Shown in pieces: positions 8,090 through 15,663 of a stretch of 21,917 nucleotides of DNA. How positions within the stretch are numbered: the stretch's first letter is position 1; each line of letters opens with the position of its first letter. The DNA is taken from NCBI GenBank assembly GCA_002449335.1, contig DKDL01000058.1, positions 1 to 21,917 on the forward strand, written 5' to 3'. The notes under the pieces were generated by a model. It was not told the origin of the DNA, searched no databases, and saw only the letters and a list, made by a program, of their open reading frames with translations. Position numbers and translations under genes: made by a program. The stretch is from Succinatimonas sp. UBA6849. GTDB lineage: Bacteria; Pseudomonadota; Gammaproteobacteria; Enterobacterales; Succinivibrionaceae.

Positions 8090-9232
8090 TTGGACGTTAT
8101 TTTAGGCAAAATCTGGTTAGTTATATTTAATTCTCTGATTTTGTTGCCAATGCTCTATTCTGTGGTAAAGACAGAAAAGAGATTAGCCAATATTCATGTT
8201 ATTTCTATTTTGTCTGTGTTTGTCACACAGGCTACCGATATTGCTGTAACTGTATCAAGCTACAAAAACTCTCTGTTCTTAAACTCATATCTGTTAACAC
8301 TCATGTGGCAGTTATCCTTACTGCTCTCAATAGTTTCAGTGTTCTATCTGGTTTTAAATGAGTTAAAAGAAAAATATCAGAGAAACAATTTAAAATCAGA
8401 CTGGGCTTATGTAGTACCTGCTATCTTTGAAGCATCTTTATTAGTCTTCTTCAACTTAAGTGCATTTAGTGCAACAGATGTTTCTTTAATCTCAACTGCC
8501 ACCGGTACCAGTTTATATTTCATTATCAATTTCTATATTCTGATAGGTTCATGGCTCTGCTATAAGACCTATGTCTACAACCTTGATTTTGATATTAAGT
8601 ACATTGCAAGAAAGCATTTCTTTTTCTACTTAGTCTTATGTTTAGTGCTGTTCCTACAGCAGCTAATCTTTGGTTATGTAGATTTTGCAACCTCAATTAC
8701 TACCTTACTCATGTTCAACATCATGACTCATTCTAAGACTCTGATTTCTCAGGATGCGCTTTCAGGTGTAAACAATCGAGTAAGCTTTAACAAGTATATC
8801 AATAATGTTTTTGTCTCTCGTGAGCATGGCGCTGCCTTTATCGTCTTTATCGATATTGATAAGTTCAAACATATCAATGATACCTACGGTCATATTGAAG
8901 GTGATGAGGCCATTGCTCTAGTGGGTAAGACTCTAAAGAGCATTGCCGGTGAGACTAATTCATTTGTTGCCAGAATGGGTGGTGACGAGTTCGTTTTAGT
9001 AGTAAATGGTGCTGATGAAACTAAAGTTAAAAGGATCATTCAGAACATTACCTATGAATTAGAAGAAAGACTCATCTTTTCAAATAAAGAATATGATTTG
9101 ACTGTAAGTTGCGGTTATGTTCCTGTAGCTCCAAATTCTAAGAACATCAAAGAACTTATCGCTAAAGCAGACAAGCTTATGTATTTAGATAAGCAGAATA
9201 AGAACCAGGGAGCTGTAAATGGAGTCTATTAG
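8090..9232 (+). CDS. Membrane-bound GGDEF protein, probable diguanylate cyclase (first of pair)
   Basis: Likely makes the second messenger c-di-GMP from two GTP. The 380-aa protein begins with about seven hydrophobic segments (roughly residues 5-23, 33-52, 62-87, 103-122, 135-157, 173-195, 196-211), which form an unrecognised membrane sensor. A GGDEF domain (about 220-375) follows, with the NNR start motif, the metal-binding region DIDKFKHINDTYGH, and the intact active-site loop GGDEF at 297-301. The RxxD inhibitory site expected just upstream is absent (the sequence is ETNS), so product feedback inhibition there is unlikely. The start is TTG with AGGTG four bases upstream; the next in-frame ATG is at residue 21, inside the first membrane segment. 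The last 14 bases overlap the second GGDEF gene. No EAL phosphodiesterase is nearby. Confidence 0.9.
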   Translation: MDVILGKIWLVIFNSLILLPMLYSVVKTEKRLANIHVISILSVFVTQATDIAVTVSSYKNSLFLNSYLLTLMWQLSLLLSIVSVFYLVLNELKEKYQRNNLKSDWAYVVPAIFEASLLVFFNLSAFSATDVSLISTATGTSLYFIINFYILIGSWLCYKTYVYNLDFDIKYIARKHFFFYLVLCLVLFLQQLIFGYVDFATSITTLLMFNIMTHSKTLISQDALSGVNNRVSFNKYINNVFVSREHGAAFIVFIDIDKFKHINDTYGHIEGDEAIALVGKTLKSIAGETNSFVARMGGDEFVLVVNGADETKVKRIIQNITYELEERLIFSNKEYDLTVSCGYVPVAPNSKNIKELIAKADKLMYLDKQNKNQGAVNGVY

Positions 9233-10430
9233 TATCAATGCAACTTCGATGTTCTATTTCTCTGTTGCAGCTATCTTTATTCTCTTTACACTATTAAAAA
9301 ATCAGTCATTAGTGGTCTCATCAAACTCAAAGATCACTTTTAACCTGTCTGTTTTTTTGATGGCACAGGCTGTCCTGGTTGGTCTGTTTGCGTTACTGGA
9401 CGTATTTAAAGAAAAAGCTGTCTTTGTAGATCATGAAATGGCCTTTAATACCGTCTTTGCCTCAGTTGGCTTTATTATGGGCTATGTATCCTTTGCCACT
9501 CCATTTATCTTATTTGTGCTGTTAAAGGTTCATGCTCACGGCAATCACTTCATGAGGAAAAGTTTAAGACAGGCTTTGTATCTTTTCTTTGCTTTAACTT
9601 CACTCATCTACATTTACGAAGCTACTTATATTATTTATGAATACTCTCATGAATTAGCTATTACAGACACTGAAAGAACTTTCTTAATCTTTATTCCGAT
9701 TGTAAAGATGTTCTTTTTCCTATTAGCAGCAAAAGAACTCAACAAGTTTTTAAAAGATCTTTGTGAAGGTTCGATTGTTTCAAGAAGAGCTTCTGCCTTT
9801 TTAAGATTTGTCTTTGTCTTAGCTCCTTTTGTCATGATCCCTCTAGGATGGTATTACACCTTGCCATGCATGTTTGGTGTTTTAGTATGCATGGTCTTTG
9901 TAATGCAGCTAATTTCTCAGGACAGAGCTGTATCTGTTGATTTCTTAACAGGTTTAAATAACCGTAAAGAGCTCATGAGATATTTAGGCAGACTTTTTGA
10001 AAAGACTGATGAACTTGATCATAACCTAGGTCTTATCTTTATTGATATCAATGATTTTAAAGGCATCAATGATACCTATGGCCATAACCAGGGCGATAAA
10101 GCTCTACTTACAGTAGCTGCCTGCCTTAAAAAAGCAGCCTTTAAAAAGAACTGCTTTATCTGTAGATACGCAGGTGACGAGTTTACAGTAGTTCTAAAAG
10201 AATCAACTTCTGAAACAGCTCAAGACTATATCGGTACTTTAGAGCATGAGCTTAATAAGTGTAATAACGCAGGTAACTATGCTATGACTATTTCTCTGTC
10301 TATAGGACATGTACAGTATTCAGAGAAATACACAACTCCTGATGACTTTATTGCAGCAGCTGATAACTTAATGTATGACCAGAAGGCCAAGCACAAAGAA
10401 GAGCATCGCAATCTAGAAGAGATGATCTAG
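9219..10430 (+). CDS. Membrane-bound GGDEF protein, probable diguanylate cyclase (second of pair)
   Basis: A 403-aa protein with the same plan as its upstream neighbour: an N-terminal membrane region of about six to seven hydrophobic segments (roughly 8-27, 40-62, 78-105, 118-142, 155-172, 190-232), then a GGDEF domain (about 240-400). The active-site loop reads AGDEF (318-322), a first-position variant found in some active cyclases. The region DINDFKGINDTYGH is intact, and no RxxD inhibitory site precedes the loop. ATG lies inside the end of the first GGDEF gene (14-base overlap), with AGGGAG six bases upstream, so the two are translationally coupled. Both have the junction SQD-NNR between membrane and catalytic parts, which suggests an old tandem duplication; the sensor parts have diverged. 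A strong terminator follows. Confidence 0.9.
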   Translation: MESISINATSMFYFSVAAIFILFTLLKNQSLVVSSNSKITFNLSVFLMAQAVLVGLFALLDVFKEKAVFVDHEMAFNTVFASVGFIMGYVSFATPFILFVLLKVHAHGNHFMRKSLRQALYLFFALTSLIYIYEATYIIYEYSHELAITDTERTFLIFIPIVKMFFFLLAAKELNKFLKDLCEGSIVSRRASAFLRFVFVLAPFVMIPLGWYYTLPCMFGVLVCMVFVMQLISQDRAVSVDFLTGLNNRKELMRYLGRLFEKTDELDHNLGLIFIDINDFKGINDTYGHNQGDKALLTVAACLKKAAFKKNCFICRYAGDEFTVVLKESTSETAQDYIGTLEHELNKCNNAGNYAMTISLSIGHVQYSEKYTTPDDFIAAADNLMYDQKAKHKEEHRNLEEMI

Positions 10431-10497
10431 TTTAGCTATAACCACTGCATGGTTAAAACAGTGGATTAGTTTAGAACATTAGATTAGTTGAAAACGA

Positions 10498-10540
10498 TTT
10501 TATAAAAAAGCTCACCTTTTAGGTGAGCTTTTTTATAAAA
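10498..10540. terminator. Perfect 19-bp hairpin terminator, usable in both directions
   Basis: Arms 10498-10516 and 10522-10540 are perfectly complementary around a 5-base loop. The GC core (GCTCACC) is flanked by six A on the left and six T on the right, so it can terminate either strand. It ends the GGDEF pair and insulates hisC. Confidence 0.92.
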
Positions 10541-10565
10541 GAAGTGAAGTTTGAAGTAGAGAAGT

Positions 10566-10594
10566 TTGAGCTTTTTATTAAAAGCCTCTACAAT
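10566..10594 (+). promoter_or_regulatory. Promoter for hisC-aroA
   Basis: TTGAGC (10566-10571) and TACAAT (10589-10594) are separated by exactly 17 bases. They lie just after the terminator and give a leader of about 20 bases before hisC. This also shows that the longer hisC reading frame, which would begin at this same TTG, is not the real start. Confidence 0.6.
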
Positions 10595-10622
10595 GATGAT
10601 ATTGAAAACTAAGGATATGAAA

Positions 10623-11735
10623 ATGACAAATTACAGTGAACTTGCAAACGGCGGAATTACTTTAATCAAACCATATCAGGCTGGCAAGCCAATCGAAGAA
10701 GTGCAGCGCCAGTTAGGTTTAAACGATGTCATCAAGTTAGCTTCAAATGAGAACCCATTTGGTATGGGGCCTAAGGCTAAAGAAGTTGCTTTAAAGTGTG
10801 TAGAGCAGGGTAACATTTATCCTGATTCAAACGGTTATTACTTAAAGCAGAAGTTACATGACAAGTTTGGTTATGATCCAGAAAAAATCACTTTAGGTGC
10901 AGGTTCTAATGAGCTTATCAACCTGTTATTTGCAGCCTTTGTAAATGACAAGGTAAATGTAGTTTTCCCTGAATACTCATTTGTAGTATATCCAATGGAA
11001 ACTACTGTAAACGGCGCTAAAGCTAAAGTTATCCCTTTAAAAGATTACAATGCAGATTTAGATGCAATTGCAGCAGCTATCGATAAAGATACACGTATCG
11101 TAGCTTTTGCTAACCCTTCAAACCCAATCGGTACAGCCATAAGCTCAAAGTCTATGAAGGAATTCATTAAAAAGGTTCCTAAGACTACATTAGTTGTAAT
11201 CGATGAAGCTTACAACGAGTTTAACAGTGGTGATGATACCTTTGAGGATACCGCACACTGGACTGATGAGTTTGAAAACTTGGTAGTATCACGTACCTTC
11301 TCAAAGGCATATGGCCTGGCTGGTTTACGAGTAGGCTACATGGTAGCTAACAAAGAGATCACTTCAATCTTAAATCGTTTAAGAGCTCCATTTAACGTAA
11401 ATATCGTAGCCCTTGCAGCAGCTGTTGCAGCTTTAGATGATACAGACTTCTTAAAGAAGACTGTTGAGAATAACACAAAAGAGCGCCAAAGATATGCAAC
11501 TTTCTGCAAAGAGCATAACCTGTTTATGATCCCATCAAAGGCTAACTTTGTGGCAGTTGATTTTAAGGGCTATGATGCACAGGCAATAGCTGATAAGCTA
11601 TTACATCAGGGCATCATTGTGCGTCCTCTGTTAGGTTATAAATTACAGGATATCTTAAGAATTTCTATTGGTAAGCCATCAGAGAATGATAGACTGTTTA
11701 CAGCCCTAGATAAGATCTTAAAGGAAATGAAATAA
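10623..11735 (+). CDS. hisC: Histidinol-phosphate / aromatic aminotransferase (HisC2 type)
   Basis: PLP enzyme that interconverts histidinol-phosphate and imidazole-acetol phosphate. Relatives beside aroA often transaminate prephenate, phenylpyruvate or hydroxyphenylpyruvate. The chosen 370-aa form starts at MTNYSELANGG with AAGGA seven bases upstream. The frame is open 19 codons further, but those overlap the promoter. Family marks are the early motif LIKPYQAGKPIEE, KLASNENPFG, and the PLP-binding Lys228 in SRTFSKAYGLAGLR. The stop codon abuts the aroA start with no gap. No other his genes are present, so an aromatic amino-acid role (HisC2, as in hisC2-tyrA-aroA clusters) is a good alternative; here tyrA is missing from the set. 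Confidence 0.92.
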   Translation: MTNYSELANGGITLIKPYQAGKPIEEVQRQLGLNDVIKLASNENPFGMGPKAKEVALKCVEQGNIYPDSNGYYLKQKLHDKFGYDPEKITLGAGSNELINLLFAAFVNDKVNVVFPEYSFVVYPMETTVNGAKAKVIPLKDYNADLDAIAAAIDKDTRIVAFANPSNPIGTAISSKSMKEFIKKVPKTTLVVIDEAYNEFNSGDDTFEDTAHWTDEFENLVVSRTFSKAYGLAGLRVGYMVANKEITSILNRLRAPFNVNIVALAAAVAALDDTDFLKKTVENNTKERQRYATFCKEHNLFMIPSKANFVAVDFKGYDAQAIADKLLHQGIIVRPLLGYKLQDILRISIGKPSENDRLFTALDKILKEMK

Positions 11736-13010
11736 TTGAAAAACGCCCTTAATTTAAAAAAGATAAAGTCAGTAGAAGGCAAGGTGATCTTGCCAGGCTC
11801 AAAGAGTCTTACTAACAGAGCTCTGTTAATTTCAGCTTTAGCAAAAGGCAACACCAAGTTATTAAATGTCCTAAAGTCTGATGATACCTCACGTATGATT
11901 GAGGCTTTACAGACCTTAAAGGTAAAGTTAAAGGTCAACGCAAGTTCTGTTGATGTAACCGGTATGGGCGGAGTCTTCAATGAAGGATTGAACAGTGTTG
12001 AGCTGTATTTAGGTAACGCAGGTACTGCTATGCGTCCTTTATGCGCAGCTTTAGCTGTGTCCACTGGTGTGTTTACCCTAACCGGTGAACCTCGCATGAT
12101 GGAGCGTCCTATAGGACCATTGACTGAGGCTTTACGCTCATTAGGTATTAACATCGAATACCTTAACAACGACGGTTTCCCACCAGTACGTATTCGTGGT
12201 GCTGTACCTAAGGTTCATGAGGTTACAGTAAGTGGCTCAACCTCAAGTCAGTTTATTACTGCACTGTTGATGGCTGCTCCTGTCTGTGGCGGCTTAAAGA
12301 TTAAAATCAAGGGCGATTTAATTTCAAAACCTTATGTTGATCTTACTGTAAAACTCATCGAAAAGTTCGGCGCAGTAGTATCACGTAACGGCTATTCAGA
12401 GTTTACTGTAGAAGGCACAGGTTATACCTCACCTGGTTCATACTTAATTGAAGGTGATGCAACCGGTGCTACTTACTTTGCAGCAGCAGCTGCCATCGGT
12501 GGTGAGTTAGAGCTTTACGGTTTACCTGAGGATTCTGTACAGGGTGACATCAAGTTCCTGGATGTTTTAGCTCAGATGGGCGCAAAGATCAAAAAGACCG
12601 AAAGCTCTGTAATTATTAAAAAGTCAAAGCTGCATGGAATTGATATTGATATGAATGCAATGCCAGATGCTGCTATGACTTTAGTACCTTTAGCTCTTTA
12701 TACAGATGGTCCTGTAACTATCAGGAATATTGCCAGCTGGAGAGTTAAAGAGACCGACAGAATTGAAGCTATGGTAAAGGAAATGTCTAAGTTAGGTGTT
12801 AAGGTAGAGTCAGGCGAGGACTTTATCAGCATCGATGCTTCAACACGCAATGATGTAACCCCAACTTTTGATACCTACAACGATCACCGTATGGCAATGT
12901 GCATGTCATTAGTAGCTTTTGACAGAGACATTGTAATCAATGATCCTGAGTGTATCAATAAGACCTTCCCAACTTACTTTAATAACTTAAAGTCTGTAAG
13001 TAAGAACTAG
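11736..13010 (+). CDS. aroA: 3-phosphoshikimate 1-carboxyvinyltransferase (EPSP synthase)
   Basis: Joins phosphoenolpyruvate to shikimate-3-phosphate in the sixth step of the shikimate pathway. The 424-aa protein shows the first signature LPGSKSLTNRALL (Lys23), the second LGNAGTAMRP (92-101, with Gly96 and Pro101 as in class I, glyphosate-sensitive enzymes), catalytic Asp311 in PDAAM, and WRVKETDR. It starts with TTG directly after the hisC stop (zero gap). An AAGGA sits ten bases upstream within the last hisC codons, and no earlier ATG would keep the conserved N-terminus. It is clearly an operon partner of hisC. A paired hairpin and terminator follow. Confidence 0.96.
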   Translation: MKNALNLKKIKSVEGKVILPGSKSLTNRALLISALAKGNTKLLNVLKSDDTSRMIEALQTLKVKLKVNASSVDVTGMGGVFNEGLNSVELYLGNAGTAMRPLCAALAVSTGVFTLTGEPRMMERPIGPLTEALRSLGINIEYLNNDGFPPVRIRGAVPKVHEVTVSGSTSSQFITALLMAAPVCGGLKIKIKGDLISKPYVDLTVKLIEKFGAVVSRNGYSEFTVEGTGYTSPGSYLIEGDATGATYFAAAAAIGGELELYGLPEDSVQGDIKFLDVLAQMGAKIKKTESSVIIKKSKLHGIDIDMNAMPDAAMTLVPLALYTDGPVTIRNIASWRVKETDRIEAMVKEMSKLGVKVESGEDFISIDASTRNDVTPTFDTYNDHRMAMCMSLVAFDRDIVINDPECINKTFPTYFNNLKSVSKN

Positions 13011-13040
13011 CAGGTTATAAGGAAAGTAACTTAAACCATG

Positions 13041-13105
13041 TGATTAAGTCATTTGACTTAATCATTAAAAAGCTCTTGTAAGCTCATCGCTTTAAGAGCT
13101 TTTTT
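13041..13105 (+). terminator. Hairpin plus Rho-independent terminator after aroA
   Basis: A perfect 10-bp stem with a 4-base loop (13041-13050, 13055-13064) precedes a second stem. That stem pairs 13067-13077 with 13094-13104 (11 bp), has a small inner helix, and ends in a run of six T (13100-13105). The second element is the terminator; the first may protect the 3' end. Confidence 0.88.
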
Positions 13106-13225
13106 CATTGGAAGTAAAAAATAAGATCTCTGACAACAAGGCCTTTGAAAATCAAAGTACAGAAATATAAAAGAATGCTATAAGCTTGTTACAGCTAAGT
13201 TCTAGCAAAGTAAATAAGCTTAAGC

Positions 13226-13253
13226 TTCGTCCATAAAGCTTAGACTTTATAAG
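13226..13253 (+). promoter_or_regulatory. Possible promoter for the exported protein gene
   Basis: TTCGTC (13226) and TATAAG (13248) are 16 bases apart. The -35 overlaps an inverted repeat TAAGCTT/AAGCTTA (13221-13227, 13236-13242). The match is moderate at the -10 and weak at the -35. Confidence 0.3.
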
Positions 13254-13301
13254 TAAAATACAAACTTAATAAGCAAAAGACAATCTTAGGATAAAATCAG
13301 T

Positions 13302-13946
13302 ATGAAAAAGGTATTTGCATCAAAGTTAATTGGAGCAGTTCTGCTGTTATTAGGTTGTAGAGCAGATGCTGTAGAAACTACTTTTTTAAACAACACTTTT
13401 AACATTTCTCTTCCAGAGAACTACTGCGTTCTAAATCAGGATACCAATTACTATAAATTCACCAAAGCAGCCTTTGGCAATTCTGTAAACTTTGGATTTA
13501 TTGCAGCTCCCTGCATGGATACTAAAGCACTAGAAGAGGGGAATATCAAAAGATTAAGTCACTATATTGCCTTCACTCAAATCGGCATTGATGGTAATTA
13601 TGGCTATTTTAAATTAGGCAGATTTGTGTATGTAAATCTTGCAAAAGCATTTAAGTCAGCTCCACTAGACAGAGTAGAGAACTCTGTTAACAGACGCATT
13701 GCTCCTTTTGGCGCTAAGGTTTCAAATCTTGGGTATAAGTTGCAGTCTGCCTCAGATTCCTATGCTTTGTTCTTAGCTACAGTAAATCTAAATGGCTTTG
13801 GTGCTAATAAGAAAGCAAACTTACTGGGTATTACCTCTCTTGTGCAAGAGATCCCTGTAGGCTTGTATGTCTTTGATGAAGATCCAAATGAGACTAAAAC
13901 TAAAGAAGCTATAAAACTCCTGTCAAAAGCTGCTTCTTCCTTCTAA
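13302..13946 (+). CDS. Exported protein of unknown function
   Basis: A 214-aa protein that I do not recognise. It starts with a clear secretion signal: MKK, then a hydrophobic core to about residue 18. Two processing routes are possible. One is lipoprotein cleavage before Cys19 (LLLLGC); the other is signal peptidase I cleavage after ADA (21-23), giving a mature start VETT. The rest is soluble, with a Cys pair (42 and 70 approximately) that could form a disulfide in the periplasm. It stands alone. The RBS is AGGA ten bases before ATG. No plus-strand terminator with a T run is visible after it; the hairpin there faces the other way. Base composition matches its neighbours. Confidence 0.75.
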   Translation: MKKVFASKLIGAVLLLLGCRADAVETTFLNNTFNISLPENYCVLNQDTNYYKFTKAAFGNSVNFGFIAAPCMDTKALEEGNIKRLSHYIAFTQIGIDGNYGYFKLGRFVYVNLAKAFKSAPLDRVENSVNRRIAPFGAKVSNLGYKLQSASDSYALFLATVNLNGFGANKKANLLGITSLVQEIPVGLYVFDEDPNETKTKEAIKLLSKAASSF

Positions 13947-13956
13947 AATTCGGAAT

Positions 13957-13986
13957 AAAAAAAATCCAGTGCCTAACGGCACTGGA
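13957..13986 (-). terminator. Minus-strand terminator of the candidate small RNA
   Basis: A perfect 9-bp stem (13965-13973 with 13978-13986) closes a 4-base loop. Eight A on the plus strand (13957-13964) become a run of eight U for minus-strand transcripts. On the plus strand no T run follows, so its direction is clearly leftward. Confidence 0.88.
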
Positions 13987-14089
13987 CCAAAGGTAAGATA
14001 AATCTTAAAAATCCAAAACAGTAATTAAACTGGTTGGGGCGCTTAAACATAACAACCGCCCAACATTCGGTTGCTATGTCTTAAGCTTT
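13957..14089 (-). ncRNA. Candidate independent small RNA, about 133 nt
   Basis: A minus-strand unit with its own near-consensus promoter (14096-14124) and its own terminator (13957-13986). The neighbouring ImmA/IrrE gene ends at a separate terminator (14198-14228). Predicted structures, 5' to 3': a long stem pairing 14068-14086 with 14041-14058 (17 pairs, one mismatch, one bulge); a short stem; a 6-bp stem 14002-14007/13994-13999; and the terminator. The 9-base loop of the first stem contains GUUGGG, which is complementary to CCCAAC just 3' of that stem, so an alternative fold is possible. I cannot match it to 6S, Spot 42, tmRNA or SRP RNA. A 25-codon frame (14050 down to 13973) runs through it but stops inside the terminator, so a coding role is less likely. 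Function unknown. Confidence 0.6.
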
Positions 14090-14095
14090 ATAGAA

Positions 14096-14124
14096 AGTAT
14101 ATAGACGCTTTAGGTATATGTAAA
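14096..14124 (-). promoter_or_regulatory. Promoter of the minus-strand small RNA
   Basis: On the minus strand, TTTACA (14124-14119) and TATACT (14101-14096) are separated by exactly 17 bases. They match five of six sigma-70 consensus positions each. Transcription would begin near 14089. Confidence 0.65.
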
Positions 14125-14197
14125 ATACTAATTATTTATACCTCGTTATAGTTAATCTGTATAACTGATTTGACAATAAAAATATCAACGAAAAATC

Positions 14198-14228
14198 AAA
14201 AAAAAGATGCTCTAGACTTTGAGCTATC
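14198..14228 (-). terminator. Terminator of the ImmA/IrrE gene
   Basis: On the minus strand a 7-bp stem (14228-14221 with 14212-14206, one bulged A) is followed by eight T (14205-14198). It lies about 40 bases after the stop codon. Confidence 0.8.
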
Positions 14229-14266
14229 AGGCGTCAATCTAAGCTGACTGTACAATAACTAACTTA

Positions 14267-15430
14267 TTAAAAGGTATCTTTACAGCTGGTTTTTACAAGC
14301 TTATCAAATGAACTTACAGACTTAAGTCCGAGCAGATATGCTGCATCTCTAAATGGAGTTTTACCAACAGACGTTGCTGAAATCAGTGATTGTAGTAAAA
14401 GGTGACTTAGTCTTGAATATACAGTTTTATAGTAGCTGTAATTAGAGATTCCATAAGATGACAGCTGTGTCTTTAGCTCATCTTGGTACATAGCGTCAGC
14501 TTTTGCCCATTCTTTGTTAAAAGTATCTTTGTCAATAAGATTAAGATTATAAATTCTTATCAACAATGCAGTGGAGCTTACATGGAACACTTTTGTTGCT
14601 TCTTGTAAGAATAGACTGATATCGATGTATTGATCATAGGTATCAATAACATCAATTTTAGGCATAAGAATATTTGCTGCAAACTCGTTGCACCATTTTT
14701 CTATTTTTCGAGTGTTGTTTTTTACAACATCAGAAACACCACTTTGTCCTAAGACAATATGTCCTAACTCATGGCACAGTGTAAAGATCTGAGCTGATAT
14801 AGAATCATTGCAGTTAATGAATATCAAAGGTGCGTTGTTGTCGTAGAGTGCAAATCCTCTAAAATCGGATAAACTTAATCTTCGTTGCGTATTTTTTAGT
14901 ACCTTACTAGAAGAGACCAAAATTCCGTTGTTTTCAAAGATGTTTTTTAATCGCCTAAGATAATCATTGGAGTTTTTGCTAATCTTGTAAGATATTTTTA
15001 AAAATTCTTTGAGTTTTAGTCCTGTTTCTTGAGGATCGTCTTGTAGAGAGAACTTTCCATTGTATTTAAAGACATCAAGATCACAGGTATTAACATAGTC
15101 GCTAAACCAATCCTGTTGATTCTGGCAGTATTCTATCTGTTCCTTCAAATTGATATTAGACTTAACGCTTTTTCCTTCGATGGATCGAAAATCTGCGATT
15201 GGAAGTTTATCAATATCTGTTACAGGAGAATCTAAAAGTAAATAAACAAAAGGATATCTCAATACCTTAGCCAATTTCTCAGCTTGTTTTAAAGTAAGAG
15301 ATACAGCACCTTCCTTTTCTTTTGTCAGTCGTTTAAAGTCTTTAGATGCAGATAATTCAGAGTATAAAGATCCTATGCGGTCACATGCCCACCTTATAAT
15401 AGAGGTCTTAATTTGAATGTAATCTGCCAT
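14267..15430 (-). CDS. HTH plus ImmA/IrrE-family zinc metallopeptidase
   Basis: A 387-aa protein of the XRE-ImmA/IrrE type (COG2856). The N-terminal ~70 residues resemble a degraded XRE helix-turn-helix (motif LTLKQAEKLAKVLRYPF, then LPIADFRS). The central peptidase domain has the zinc motif HELGH at 220-224 and downstream glutamates 244 and 249 in the segment IEKWCNEFAANILMP, one of which should be the third ligand. The C-terminal part ends in the family's usual GKTPFRDAAYLLG and SSFDKL motifs, so it looks complete. Relatives cleave or control repressors and antitoxins, and are often encoded beside a DUF4411 PIN-like toxin. No such partner is present on either side here. The start ATG has only a weak AAGA ribosome site. 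The gene stands alone, between its own terminator and a repeat cluster near tRNA-Pro. Confidence 0.88.
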   Translation of the reverse strand: MADYIQIKTSIIRWACDRIGSLYSELSASKDFKRLTKEKEGAVSLTLKQAEKLAKVLRYPFVYLLLDSPVTDIDKLPIADFRSIEGKSVKSNINLKEQIEYCQNQQDWFSDYVNTCDLDVFKYNGKFSLQDDPQETGLKLKEFLKISYKISKNSNDYLRRLKNIFENNGILVSSSKVLKNTQRRLSLSDFRGFALYDNNAPLIFINCNDSISAQIFTLCHELGHIVLGQSGVSDVVKNNTRKIEKWCNEFAANILMPKIDVIDTYDQYIDISLFLQEATKVFHVSSTALLIRIYNLNLIDKDTFNKEWAKADAMYQDELKTQLSSYGISNYSYYKTVYSRLSHLLLQSLISATSVGKTPFRDAAYLLGLKSVSSFDKLVKTSCKDTF

Positions 15431-15576
15431 AGGATCTTAACAATTAATAACAAGAATGATGTTTGCCTTATAGTACACCATAAATCAAAAGAATAGAGTT
15501 GATTATGTTTAAAGAAGTAATCAATGCAACAACACAAACAGCTGATGGGTAAGAATTAATAGATGAAGCACTGATC

Positions 15577-15644
15577 TCGTGTAAAAACTTAAATCAGAGT
15601 ATCGTGTAAGAACTACATTGAGATCTAATGTTCGTGTAAGAACT
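15577..15644 (+). repeat. Three direct copies of a 13-bp repeat
   Basis: TCGTGTAAGAACT occurs at 15602-15614 and 15632-15644, with a one-base variant at 15577-15589. Starts are 25 and 30 bases apart, all in the same orientation. Clustered direct repeats like this occur at the ends of some insertion sequences, notably the IS21 family. No transposase remains nearby, so a solo IS end is inference only. The rest of the gap between the ImmA/IrrE gene and the tRNA (15431-15740) holds no supportable gene. Confidence 0.75.
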
Positions 15645-15663
15645 AAAAATAGATATAACAATA

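Noticed and set aside
10566..10622. Longer N-terminus for HisC beginning at TTG 10566
   Set aside because: It overlaps the -35/-10 promoter elements and lacks a ribosome site, while ATG 10623 has AAGGA at good spacing and matches the family start.
11636..12169. 177-codon frame on the minus strand
   Set aside because: It spans the end of hisC and the start of aroA, both of which are certain; it has no family features and reads as a shadow frame.
13973..14050. 25-codon frame on the minus strand inside the small RNA, considered as a small toxin or leader peptide
   Set aside because: Its stop codon lies within the terminator hairpin loop and its start is in the main stem; there is no convincing ribosome site or membrane-spanning pattern. 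Kept only as an alternative.
14170..14198. Plus-strand promoter from a perfect TTGACA at 14170
   Set aside because: No -10 like sequence occurs at 16 to 19 bases, and no plus-strand gene follows.
15505..15552. 15-codon frame between the ImmA/IrrE gene and the repeats
   Set aside because: Too short, with no ribosome site and no family resemblance.
15577..15644. CRISPR array
   Set aside because: Only three 13-bp units with unequal 12 to 17 base gaps and no cas genes.
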